A stretch of 64,000 bases of DNA. Origin: Bacteroidales bacterium (lineage in GTDB: Bacteria; Bacteroidota; Bacteroidia; Bacteroidales; VadinHA17). This document shows, piece after piece, positions 35,406 to 45,292 of this stretch. The stretch is from positions 6,536-70,535 of the forward strand of contig PLNT01000009.1 of the NCBI GenBank assembly GCA_003141895.1, given 5' to 3'. The translations under genes were made by a program, and so were the position numbers. The notes under the pieces are model-generated. The model had not been told where the DNA came from and did not search any database. It saw nothing but the letters and a program-made list of their open reading frames with translations. How positions within the stretch are numbered: the first letter of the stretch is position 1; every line of letters begins with the position of its first letter.

Positions 35406-35754
35406 TAACGGCCCGGCGGTTTGGTGAGTTGCCGTCTGCGTCGCGGTGGCGTGGTTTTTGCAAGTCCTGGCAGATGGCTGAAGAGTCTGGGTGCACGATG
35501 AAATAGTCCCGTGGTACCAAGTCCGGGTAAGGATTGTGAGTCCGGGAACACTATGAAAGAGTCTAGATGGCGTTGCAAAAACCATGACACCACGTGCGTT
35601 GGCCTGCAGCCCAGTAGACTTAGTACCGATAGATGGAACAGTCCGGGTGGCACAGGATTTAATAAACGAGTTAAATTTTTCTCTCATAGACTTTCAGGGC
35701 TGATAACGAAGTAGTCCGGGCTGCAGAAGGCAATTCAGCAAACCGACCGAGTTA
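35406..35754. repeat. attC-like unit U20 (closest to the recombinase)
   Basis: 349 bp. TAACGGCCCGGCGG to CCGACCGAGTTA. Arm 2 GGCCTGCAGCCC with GGGCTGCAGAAGGC, compensated. Followed by TATGTAGGGTT, which pairs with AACCTTACATATAAC ending at 38730. Confidence 0.9.
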
Positions 35755-35849
35755 TATGTAGGGTTAATTTTAAAACTGTCAGGATATAAGAGAACTCTGT
35801 CATCCAGTCCGTTATCAAGTTATACAGGCAGGGTTAGCACCTATTTCTT

Positions 35850-37355
35850 TTAATTATGTCCAGTTAATACATAAATTTCTGTTAATCCTTTTCTAATGAA
35901 GAGTTCATCTTGTTTTCTAGCAGAAACTAATAAACTATCAATTTCACCCTCAGGTTCGTCCCAAAGTGGATGATTGAAAAGGCGCAATAAACATACTTTA
36001 ATTCTTTCCTTTTGGTCTAAGTCCATTGTAGCTCGATAAAGAAGTTTCAGTCTATCATCATTAGTTCTAAAATTAAATGCCATGCCTAAAATACTCTTTA
36101 AATATGGAGCCCAAGTTAAAACGGCTCCCTTATGCCAAATTCTTCGTGCTTTAAGTTCAATATTTGTTAAAGATTTTCCACGAATATTCTGAACCCAATT
36201 ATTTAGACATCCACATTCAACTAATAAAGATGCAAGTTCTTTGAAATTTTCAAGTTCAGCATCTCTGAAATCTCCACTTGATTTAAAATTTGCTGTTGAC
36301 GGTTCTAAAAACAAAGTATTTGGTAAAACGGCTGTTTTTATTAAATCAATTGACAACGCATAACCAGCATCACGAGAGGCTTCTGCCGTGAAAGGTTTAA
36401 GGGTAGACAATTCCACCGCATTAGTAATAATTAGACTTTTAAGCATTTCTTTTGCAGCTGCTCTACCATGCTGTTTTTCGGAAACTAAGAACCCTATGAA
36501 ATTTTCTTCTGAGTGTTTGTCAATAGTTTTGGTTGCAGTAAACTCATCAAGCATTTCCTTGTAAATTATAGATAACCTATCCAAAAGAGTTGAAGTGTAA
36601 AAAGGAATTTGCTTGAGTTTTGAATGAGCATCAAGATTAGTTATCATTAAATCATCAAATAATTTTTTGGCCTTTTCTGCTTCAATCGGTGAAACATAAG
36701 CTTTGATATCAACTTCAGTTATATTATTTAAAACTTGCCCAGCAAGTTTATGTTGTCCATCAAAAAGTTTCAATTTACTATCAATAAGTCGAGATATGGA
36801 AGGGGCTAGTTGAGGATGGTCTTTTAAATGGTCACGAAGAGAAATAAGTCTTTTATAGTCTATAACTCTCGGCTGCAATCCTTCTTGGTCATCATTTTCA
36901 AGCCATTTGATAGGAATGCGTCCATAAAAATATTGCACATTTAATATTTTGTCAAATAGTAAGGGAAAAAATCTTTTATCTATTCCATCATCAATAGTTA
37001 TAATATCAGATTGCGCCGTAATGTGAAATGCCTTTTTTTCAATTTCTTTCAATTGAAAAATATCTTGAAGTTTAATGCTATTTTTCTTTGCGTTAAATAA
37101 TCTCTCTAATTTCAGATTGTCTCTTACCTCATAAAGTGATTGGTCTGATTTCCTTCTATTGTATTCCTTCTTAACTATTCGAATATTCGACAAGTCTGAA
37201 TCACCTTGTTTTGAATATGGCAAAATATGGTCATACTCTATCACATCAGTATCTCCAATTACTTCACCTGATATAAAACATTTCAGTGACCCATCTTTGT
37301 CGAGTTGTTGAAGTCTTACTTGTTCTTTTTCTTCGTCATTTATTTGTCTTTTCAT
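35850..37355 (-). CDS. HNH nuclease domain fused to DGQH-motif protein
   Basis: 501 aa. Residues about 24-75: an HNH core, SGEVIGDTDVIEYDHILPYS (His43) followed by LSNIRIVKKEYNRRKSD (Asn57 and Asn66). Residues about 190-222: LIDSKLKLFDGQHKLAGQVL, matching the DGQHR/ParB-like motif found in DndB-type phosphorothioation regulators and other defence proteins, followed by a long helical C-terminus (IWHKGAVLTWAPYLKSIL, then MAFNFRT). No signal peptide. Third gene of a three-gene cassette after a 64-aa protein and an HExxH protein. I infer a DNA-targeting role, perhaps phage defence; the combination is not one I recognise as a named system. Confidence 0.82.
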   Translation of the reverse strand: MKRQINDEEKEQVRLQQLDKDGSLKCFISGEVIGDTDVIEYDHILPYSKQGDSDLSNIRIVKKEYNRRKSDQSLYEVRDNLKLERLFNAKKNSIKLQDIFQLKEIEKKAFHITAQSDIITIDDGIDKRFFPLLFDKILNVQYFYGRIPIKWLENDDQEGLQPRVIDYKRLISLRDHLKDHPQLAPSISRLIDSKLKLFDGQHKLAGQVLNNITEVDIKAYVSPIEAEKAKKLFDDLMITNLDAHSKLKQIPFYTSTLLDRLSIIYKEMLDEFTATKTIDKHSEENFIGFLVSEKQHGRAAAKEMLKSLIITNAVELSTLKPFTAEASRDAGYALSIDLIKTAVLPNTLFLEPSTANFKSSGDFRDAELENFKELASLLVECGCLNNWVQNIRGKSLTNIELKARRIWHKGAVLTWAPYLKSILGMAFNFRTNDDRLKLLYRATMDLDQKERIKVCLLRLFNHPLWDEPEGEIDSLLVSARKQDELFIRKGLTEIYVLTGHN

Positions 37356-37414
37356 AATTGCGATATCATTGATTATTGGTGTCTTAAAATAGGAGTTAAC
37401 GCTGTTGTGTGCGG

Positions 37415-38011
37415 TTATTTCTTTCGTTCTCCAATTAAATTTATATTGTTATTTCTTATAAAGTTAAGCCTCATTTTTAAAGTCTCCTTCATTTTAGAAT
37501 ATGCATCATCATCTAATGATTTATTTATACAACTTTCCAATTCATTCTTTAAACCATTTTTTACCACATATGAATCAGCGTATAATTCATCATTATCCTT
37601 TTCTTCTTTTGTTTTCTGTTTTGCATCGTTATAGTTCAAGCCTTTATCTAAACAATCATGTAAATTAGGGATTTTATCAATTTGGGGATTTCTGTTAAAA
37701 ACATGACCTAATTCATGTATTATCACTGATGCTTTTTCATCATCAGAAAGTTTAAGTCTATTGCATTCATTATTATTAAACACAATTAAATCAACTTTAC
37801 AATTATCAAGACAAAACTTTTGTGTTATAGCAAAACTTTTCCAAATTATTGAGCTTATTAATTCAGGATTTTTCAAATCCTTTGTTTTGTCGGAACTTAG
37901 AAATGCTATTGAATCACAATTAAAATCATCAAGATGATTATTATCCGAAAGTTTTTGTTCTACTATTGCAATAGGAGCTAACTGCTTATCTATCTCAAAT
38001 ATGAATCTCAT
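37415..38011 (-). CDS. HExxH zinc-metallopeptidase-like protein
   Basis: 198 aa. Zinc-binding motif HELGH at residues 99-103 within ASVIIHELGHVFNRNP, with a plausible third ligand Glu142 in NDELYADSYV, the ExxAD pattern of M48 and similar gluzincins. Preceded by a small alpha/beta domain. No signal or membrane segment, so cytoplasmic. Between the 64-aa protein and the HNH protein (59 nt), in the same direction, so likely co-expressed. Proteases paired with nucleases occur in regulated defence modules; here that is inference. Confidence 0.8.
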   Translation of the reverse strand: MRFIFEIDKQLAPIAIVEQKLSDNNHLDDFNCDSIAFLSSDKTKDLKNPELISSIIWKSFAITQKFCLDNCKVDLIVFNNNECNRLKLSDDEKASVIIHELGHVFNRNPQIDKIPNLHDCLDKGLNYNDAKQKTKEEKDNDELYADSYVVKNGLKNELESCINKSLDDDAYSKMKETLKMRLNFIRNNNINLIGERKK

Positions 38012-38045
38012 ATCCTTTTATATCCTTTAAATTATCTGCACATAC

Positions 38046-38240
38046 TTATTTATAACAAAGTAGTGCAGAAGCCATAAATCTTTCATTTTCATTCGTACTT
38101 TGAGAATCAATTATTGAATGACTTATACTTATTATCTCAATGCTATTATCATTTTTTAGAAAGTTATGTATGTCTTCTGACAATAGCTTTATGGCATGTT
38201 CTGGAACCAAATGAAATCTGGTAAATTCTTTTACTTTCAT
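38046..38240 (-). CDS. Small protein, first gene of the HNH/protease cassette
   Basis: 64 aa. HAIKLLSEDIHNFLKN followed by IEIISISHSIID, then FMASALLCYK: the pattern helix, then IEIIxIxxS, then strand, resembles short Cse60-like proteins of unknown role. Preceded by a clear -7 box. 34 nt upstream of the HExxH gene. Confidence 0.68.
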   Translation of the reverse strand: MKVKEFTRFHLVPEHAIKLLSEDIHNFLKNDNSIEIISISHSIIDSQSTNENERFMASALLCYK

Positions 38241-38276
38241 GTTTTCTTATTTTTTAAAGATTTAAACTTAAATTAT

Positions 38277-38284
38277 CAAATGTA
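38277..38284 (-). promoter_or_regulatory. Bacteroidota -7 box (TACATTTG) of the HNH/protease cassette
   Basis: Minus-strand TACATTTG fits TAnnTTTG, 37 nt before the ATG at 38240. A small perfect hairpin (AAACGCCA / TGGCGTTT, 38326-38344) lies just upstream. Suggests the cassette has its own promoter. Confidence 0.5.
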
Positions 38285-38556
38285 TCCGTCAAATGCGCTC
38301 TTATAATGGCACACAACGATTGTGCAAACGCCATAGTGGCGTTTATTTCTGACTTGGGTGTAGCGTCATTTTCGTTGTTTTTGTTTATGTAGTAAATATA
38401 GAAAAATTCCAAAACTTTGATATTAGAGTCAAAGGTCTAATATTTCAAATGGATTTTTTATCTAATCAAAACCTTTGGTGGTTATTTGGGTTTAGATATT
38501 AGGAGTCTTCCAGCTTTCAAACCCCAATGAGGTGTATAGTCTGCAAAGTCCGGGTT

Positions 38557-38632
38557 GGCAAAAAAACATGTGTTTGGCAGCAGCGTCGGCTGTCGAGTTG
38601 GCGGCTGCCAAACTCTTGCTTGTGTGTTAAGT
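38557..38632. repeat. B element copy 3 (recombinase-proximal)
   Basis: GGCAAAAAAACATGTG, with arms TTTGGCAGC / GCTGCCAAA (compensated relative to TTTTGCAGC / GCTGCAAAA in copy 2) and TTGCTTGTGTGTT. Lies between the last cassette's genes and the recombinase. Confidence 0.75.
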
Positions 38633-38667
38633 GTCCTGGCATATGTATGAAAATTATGGCTTTTTAA

Positions 38668-38730
38668 GTTATATGTAGGGTAACTGTCATGGTAGTGTAT
38701 CTGTCAGGTGCCGAGAACCTTACATATAAC
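38668..38730. repeat. Array boundary: duplicated cassette start plus distal end
   Basis: GTTATATGTAGGGT at 38668 repeats the cassette start at 35751; AACCTTACATATAAC ends at 38730. It is followed by TCATTTATTGC and another GTTA (38742-38745), so a TAAC-11-GTTA simple site marks the recombinase-side end of the array. Confidence 0.72.
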
Positions 38731-38964
38731 TCATTTATTGCGTTAGCATTTTTGCATGTTTTTTTCGCCTGGAGGTAGATAGCAGTATGTTTGTTACCTT
38801 TATCGTACAAAGTAATATTTTCTGCTCAACAATTTGAACTTTGAATTTAATTTTTTTAACCACGAAGTAAAAACCTCCGCATTTAAGAATCTCTCATTTA
38901 CCATATCAATCTTTGCTTTTATCTTGTGACTTTTATCTTTTATCCTTCCAGCCTTTTACTCACC

Positions 38965-40541
<1,577 letters not shown>

Positions 40542-40728
40542 ACAGCGAGAAATAAAATAGCACTAAAGGAGATACGAAATTAATCTTTAAATTACTCATT
40601 TAAAATATTAATTTCAGAAAATACGAGATTGACTTATTGCAAGTAAAACTGAAAGCTGTCCAACCCGAAGGTAATTAGCAGTTTTCAAGAATCAGTTTTA
40701 TATCACTTAACCTTAACCTCCGGATAAG

Positions 40729-40837
40729 CTTCCGCCCGGTCAGTCACATACAACTAACGAGTTATCAGTCACTATATCAATGCTATATATAAGATATTCT
40801 TATAATCAGGTATTGCATATCAAATCTATCAAATAAA
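40729..40837 (-). promoter_or_regulatory. P element copy 3, upstream of the recombinase (candidate attI/promoter)
   Basis: Shares with P1 and P2 the blocks GCTTCCGCCC, GTCAGTCACATA and TCAGGTATTGCATATC on the plus strand. Read on the minus strand: TTG (40848-40850), 19 nt, TAGATTTG (40821-40828), then GTGACTGATAACTCGTTAG and a second GTGACTGAC. The TAAC-TC-GTTA core bounded by direct repeats is the layout of an integron attI or simple site. The recombinase ATG is 188 nt further on. Function inferred. Confidence 0.6.
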
Positions 40838-41022
40838 TTTGATATTACAACTATGGCTTATATTCCAATTTATACCCGGATGGTACAGAAGAATAAGCGT
40901 TTACTTCAGCAACATCGACAAATCTACCTTCTAAAATAAAATTAACTTTGTCTTGTTACTTATGTAACTTGCATAAAGAAATAAATGCACATAATTGTAA
41001 TTAACCGGCAGAACTGAGAAAT

Positions 41023-41502
41023 ATGTTGAGAGCCTTAGCTATCTCATTATGGCTGATCATACACACGGGCCATTTAACAATGACTTCAATTGACTATGTT
41101 CAAGGTACCGATTCTTTAAAAGTCTCCTGCAGGATGGAGTTCAACGATTTTCTGAAAGATTTACAGACAATCGACGACGACAGAAATTTAAAAAGAATAT
41201 TTAGTAAACAGCCCTTTCCTGCTGACCTGATTAACCAATACTTCAATTCAAAAGTCTATATTTATATAAACAATAAATTGCTGACAGGGAAGTTATTAAC
41301 TGCGAATCTTACTGATGATGAAATCCTGCTAAATCTGATTTATAAGTCAGATAAAAAGCCAAAGAGTATAACTGTCAGGAATATGATTCTCACGGGCTGG
41401 TATAGTGATCAGACAAATTTAACTCTTATAAGGATAAACAATTTTGAGAAAGGGATCAAACTGACTCCCAGGCATAATGAAGAGACTTTCATTTTAAAAT
41501 AA
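41023..41502 (+). CDS. DUF6702-family protein
   Basis: 159 aa. N-terminal hydrophobic signal (MLRALAISLWLIIHTGHLTM), then SIDYVQGTDSLKVSCRMEFNDFLKDL, the HxxxxSxxxIxYN...L.VS.R.F.DDF pattern of DUF6702, and a second half rich in strands (VYIYINNKLLTGKLL). Exported protein of unknown role. Tail to tail with a clear paralogue at 41529-42005, 26 bp apart. It separates the recombinase from the nickel operon. Confidence 0.83.
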   Translation: MLRALAISLWLIIHTGHLTMTSIDYVQGTDSLKVSCRMEFNDFLKDLQTIDDDRNLKRIFSKQPFPADLINQYFNSKVYIYINNKLLTGKLLTANLTDDEILLNLIYKSDKKPKSITVRNMILTGWYSDQTNLTLIRINNFEKGIKLTPRHNEETFILK

Positions 41503-41528
41503 ATAACCTTTCAGAGCCACCATATCCA

Positions 41529-42005
41529 TTAAAATGACAATGTTTCCTTATCGTGTTCAGGCGTAAGTCTCATTGCTTCCTCATTTTTGTTTATATTGAT
41601 AAAGATCATATTCGTCTGATCGCCGTATAATCCAGTCAAAACCTGATTCCTGATTTTGATCTTCTTAGGATTTTTAGCTGAGAGGTAACGCAGGTTCAGG
41701 AAGATTTCATTGTCCAGAATGGTTACAGTCAACACCTCTCCTATCAGAAGTTTGTTATTTACATAAATACGCACTTTATCATTGAAATATTTGATTATCA
41801 AATCAGGAGGAAAAGACTGATTTACAGACATTCTCTCAAGATTACAATCAGGGTCATACGATTTATAATCCCGTAAAAAATCATCATAATACATCCTGAA
41901 AAAAACTTTCATAGAATCGGCACCCTGAGCCTGGTCAATGGTTGTAAGCGTTACATGAACAGGGTGTAACATTAATAATATCGGCAGAATTAAGATTTTT
42001 AACAT
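41529..42005 (-). CDS. DUF6702-family protein, paralogue of 41023-41502
   Basis: 158 aa with the more canonical start LLMLHPVHVTLTTIDQAQGADSMKVFFRMYYDDFLRDY. Colinear with its neighbour throughout (NNKLLIGEVLT, RNQVLTGLYGDQTNM), so the pair arose by an inverted duplication and then diverged. 30 nt after the nucleoside hydrolase-FmdE gene on the same strand, and may be the last gene of the nickel operon. Confidence 0.84.
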   Translation of the reverse strand: MLKILILPILLMLHPVHVTLTTIDQAQGADSMKVFFRMYYDDFLRDYKSYDPDCNLERMSVNQSFPPDLIIKYFNDKVRIYVNNKLLIGEVLTVTILDNEIFLNLRYLSAKNPKKIKIRNQVLTGLYGDQTNMIFININKNEEAMRLTPEHDKETLSF

Positions 42006-42035
42006 CCTTCTCAGGTTTCAGTATTGACAATCCAA

Positions 42036-43517
42036 TTATTTGTAATCGGAGCTGTTTTTTTGACTAATTTCTTCAATATCAAAAATTTTATTTCTATCCC
42101 ATTCAACCCAGTATTTCAGGGCATTATGACGAATAAGCTTCCAATAACCATCGTCCATTAATCCAAATTTCATAATCCCTTCTTTAATATCCGCATCCAC
42201 TTGCTCAAGATATTCCTTTTTGAGGCTAATTCTGACCGAACGATTTTTATATGTAAAAATAGCCGACGGTTGGGGTTTTCCGTGGGGAGCCAGATGAATT
42301 GTCCCCATTCCTAAAGTTGCGCCTGTACTTACCTGTATACCATCATTCAAACAGCTATATGGTGGTTTTGTGCCTGCATAGGTGGTTACTTCAATCATGT
42401 CAGCACCAACACCAAATAACTCACGTGCTTTAATACCCATTTTAGCTCCAACTATTGAGAAAACTCCCAGGTGTCCATGAAACTCATCAGTCATTACATT
42501 AGCTTTCCATTCGTCATATCCATAACGTGCAATTGCTGAATCTATGATCGGACGAATATCGTAGTTAAACATTTCATGCTGAATAGGAAACCTGTTAAAT
42601 ACTATGTTTCTTTCATAAAAATAAGTACCATTTATCATGTCGATTATAGCTTCCTTTACTGCGTGTATATCATAATCTGTATTGTACCTGACATTTAATT
42701 TATCTGTTATTATATTAATGTCGAATAATTCGGGATTTGTAATGTAAAGAGCCACCAGGTCGTCACATAACCTGAAATGATTCTTCTTTAATTTTTCAAT
42801 AACTGATGGTTGACTGTAAACATATTTTAAGACGGTCGCAAGCCGGGATTTTGATTGCTCGCAGACGTCGTATATGGATGAATCAAACAATGTGTTATCC
42901 TTATTCAGGTTTGAAATAACATCAATTCTCATATTAGATTGAAAAACTAAGTCTGCACCCGCCTTATCACATTCATAATTAAATCCTTGTAATGGCTTTA
43001 CTGATTCATTATACCAGATTATGCGTTCAATTTTGGCTTCAAGGCTTGCATCTTTCGTTATCATCTGTGCAATATTTGTGAGGGGACCAAGGCAAACCAA
43101 TATTACTTTTTCATTTGCATTTTTCAGTTTTTCCATCAGGCAATCAACCGCATTTAAACCTTTTACCTGGTTGTCTGATTCTTTACCCCAACTTATTTGC
43201 CTGTTAAACTCGCGCCAGGGAGGATTAACTCTATTAAGAGAATCTCCACATGCAACCGGGATATTACCGATATTAAATTCTCCTAATAAGGAGTTAATCT
43301 TTACGGCACCTTCATTGGGAGACAATGAACCGTCTGACAATAATATTGCTTTTATGGTTATTTCGGGGCGGTTGAGCAACAAACTTATTGCACGCATATC
43401 GTCAATAGCACAGTCTGTATCAATGATTATGGTGTGTTTAAGTTTAACCGGCAAGGGTTGAGACCAGATGGTTTGATTAAAAAGCAGGATAAGGATAAGA
43501 ATAAATATTTTTCGCAT
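42036..43517 (-). CDS. Nucleoside hydrolase-like domain fused to FmdE-like domain
   Basis: 493 aa. Signal peptide MRKIFILILILLFNQTIWS. Residues about 27-330: inosine-uridine nucleoside hydrolase fold, with IIIDTDCAIDDMRAI (the calcium-binding DxDxxxDD), LVCLGPLTNIAQ, and FDIN near the end. Residues about 342-460: FmdE domain, FHGHLGVFSIVGAKMGI, PPYSCLNDGIQVSTGATLGMGTI, as in formylmethanofuran dehydrogenase subunit E relatives, which bind a metal through His and Cys. Directly downstream (33 nt) of cbiO. Fusion and location suggest a periplasmic enzyme or metal-binding protein tied to nickel or cobalt. The reaction is unknown. Confidence 0.87.
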   Translation of the reverse strand: MRKIFILILILLFNQTIWSQPLPVKLKHTIIIDTDCAIDDMRAISLLLNRPEITIKAILLSDGSLSPNEGAVKINSLLGEFNIGNIPVACGDSLNRVNPPWREFNRQISWGKESDNQVKGLNAVDCLMEKLKNANEKVILVCLGPLTNIAQMITKDASLEAKIERIIWYNESVKPLQGFNYECDKAGADLVFQSNMRIDVISNLNKDNTLFDSSIYDVCEQSKSRLATVLKYVYSQPSVIEKLKKNHFRLCDDLVALYITNPELFDINIITDKLNVRYNTDYDIHAVKEAIIDMINGTYFYERNIVFNRFPIQHEMFNYDIRPIIDSAIARYGYDEWKANVMTDEFHGHLGVFSIVGAKMGIKARELFGVGADMIEVTTYAGTKPPYSCLNDGIQVSTGATLGMGTIHLAPHGKPQPSAIFTYKNRSVRISLKKEYLEQVDADIKEGIMKFGLMDDGYWKLIRHNALKYWVEWDRNKIFDIEEISQKNSSDYK

Positions 43518-43550
43518 TGACAGTATTATTTATTTTATGTCGCTGATTTT

Positions 43551-44360
43551 TTAATGTTTATGAAAACCATAATGTGAGTGAAAATGTCTGTGTACTTCAT
43601 TCCCATGTTTATGAATATGTTCATGTATCAGATTTACACTTATAAGAAGCTCTTCATCGCCAAGTATTTCCGAAGCAGAACCGGTCTTTCTAATGGTATG
43701 TTCTTCCGAAAGCACAGCAACTGTAGGTTGCAGGTGATCGATCAGATCAAGATGATGTGTAGTAAAAATGATAGTCTTCCCGGCTTTGTTAAGTTCAAGA
43801 AGAAGTTCGATGAAGAATGACTGGGTTTTGGGATCGAGACTTGAAAGAGGCTCATCGACCAGCAGAATATCAGGATTCATTGTAAGAACAGATGCTATCG
43901 CAACTCTTTTTTTCTCACCGCCTGAAAGCATATAGACAGGACGCTCTTTCAGGTATCCTATGCCAAGAAAAAGTAACATCTGCTCTGCCCGGTCAATTGC
44001 AGTTTCAATTGGAAGATTAAGTTGAAGGGGACCAAATAAAAGTTCGTCAAAAACTGTAGGACAAAATAATTGTATATCGGGATTCTGGAAAATATAGCCC
44101 ATCCGTTGACGAAACCGGGTTCCAAAACTGGTCCCTCTTAACAACTTTTCAGTTACAGGATTCCCTTCAAGCAGAACATCGCCAGAATCGGGAAAGATAA
44201 GTGCGTTAATAATATGCAGCAAGGTTGATTTACCACATCCATTCAAACCGATGATAGAAAACATTTCACCTTTTTTTATCGAAAGGTTAATATTTTTAAG
44301 TGCAGGGATTTTACCATAATACGAATAATCGATATTCTTCAATGAAATAATATCTTCCAT
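43551..44360 (-). CDS. cbiO: Nickel/cobalt ECF transporter ATPase CbiO/NikO
   Basis: 269 aa from the ATG at 44360 (a GTG at 44363 is possible). Walker A GLNGCGKST, Q-loop FQNPDIQLF, signature LSGGEKKRVAIAS, Walker B ILLVDEPLSSLD, and the switch His in TTHHLD. Energises the CbiM/CbiN/CbiQ complex in the inner membrane. Odd feature: a His-rich C-terminal tail, HEHIHKHGNEVHRHFHSHY and so on, with about ten histidines in the last 25 residues, likely to bind nickel or cobalt. Two to five nt after cbiQ. Confidence 0.94.
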   Translation of the reverse strand: MEDIISLKNIDYSYYGKIPALKNINLSIKKGEMFSIIGLNGCGKSTLLHIINALIFPDSGDVLLEGNPVTEKLLRGTSFGTRFRQRMGYIFQNPDIQLFCPTVFDELLFGPLQLNLPIETAIDRAEQMLLFLGIGYLKERPVYMLSGGEKKRVAIASVLTMNPDILLVDEPLSSLDPKTQSFFIELLLELNKAGKTIIFTTHHLDLIDHLQPTVAVLSEEHTIRKTGSASEILGDEELLISVNLIHEHIHKHGNEVHRHFHSHYGFHKH

Positions 44361-44365
44361 CACTT

Positions 44366-45292
44366 TTAAAATAAGATAAAAACAAGACCTGAAAGCGCAA
44401 TAACCAACAGTACAATGAAATCCTTATAAGAAAATTGATTTTGGGAATGAAGTATTACTTTTCCCGTATAACCTCTTGAAACCATTGCATGATAAGTATT
44501 TTGATAAATTATCAATGATCTTTTGAAAATAAAAAATATCCGGCCGCCAATCAGTCTCCTGATATTGTTGCTTTTAATATTGCCTGAAAGCCTCGATTTA
44601 AACGCAAAGTAGGTTTCTTCAATTGTACGGGATAGAATGAAAATATATTTGTAAGCAAGTGATATGATCATCAGGAATGTATCAGGCACCCTGAACATTT
44701 TGAAAGATTTAATAAATGACGAAAAGGGTGTTGTGAAAACTACAAGAAGAGCAAATGAAACAGAATTCAGCACTCTGAGAAAAACTAATGATACCACCTG
44801 AAATCCATTAATTGAAAATCCTATATTTTTCGGGATGTTGTAAATCAGGAAATGTGAAGGCTTATTAAATTTGATAAGGCTAAATATTATTTTACCAGGG
44901 GTAATGACATTGAGAGATGCCGGTAATATTACGAGGAAGCCGAAAATAAATGCAAGAAAGAATATCTTCCTGTATACTTCGTAAAGCTTTAATCTGGCGA
45001 TGATATATAATAAAAAAATAAATGCTGTAATAAGTATTTGTGTAACCAGATTATTTACAACACTTATCACTATTGACATATAAATCAGTGATATAAGTTT
45101 AACATTCGGGTTAATATTCTGGATAAAATAATCCTTGCCCGCGTTTTCTGCCTGCAAATAAATAGATTTTACAGCTTTTGCAGAATTTATTATAGTCTTG
45201 TCAACAAAGGAAAGTTTCGACCTTTTTATTTTTGCCGGGTCATATTGATCATCGGCAATTTTGAGCAAATATGATGGGATATTATACTCCAT
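44366..45292 (-). CDS. cbiQ: Nickel/cobalt ECF transporter transmembrane protein CbiQ/NikQ
   Basis: 308 aa with five to six hydrophobic helices (from about residue 60) and the CbiQ/EcfT signature segment near the C-terminal half (SRGYTGKVILHS, with the Ala/Arg-Gly-type coupling motif). The N-terminus is soluble (PSYLLKIADDQYDPAKIKRSKL). The start overlaps cbiN by 11 nt, so the genes are translationally coupled. The scaffold links the ATPase to the metal-binding CbiM. Confidence 0.92.
   Translation of the reverse strand: MEYNIPSYLLKIADDQYDPAKIKRSKLSFVDKTIINSAKAVKSIYLQAENAGKDYFIQNINPNVKLISLIYMSIVISVVNNLVTQILITAFIFLLYIIARLKLYEVYRKIFFLAFIFGFLVILPASLNVITPGKIIFSLIKFNKPSHFLIYNIPKNIGFSINGFQVVSLVFLRVLNSVSFALLVVFTTPFSSFIKSFKMFRVPDTFLMIISLAYKYIFILSRTIEETYFAFKSRLSGNIKSNNIRRLIGGRIFFIFKRSLIIYQNTYHAMVSRGYTGKVILHSQNQFSYKDFIVLLVIALSGLVFILF

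Noticed and set aside
1-38730. Reading the units as MITEs or other transposon copies inserted between genes
   Set aside because: Flanking sequences are not target-site duplications of a fixed length. Instead each pair of neighbouring units has complementary private flanks, which random transposition would not give.
1-38730. Retron or group II intron remnants as an explanation of the structured units
   Set aside because: No reverse transcriptase gene in the window, no intron domain V-like motif seen, and the repeated ends behave like recombination boxes.
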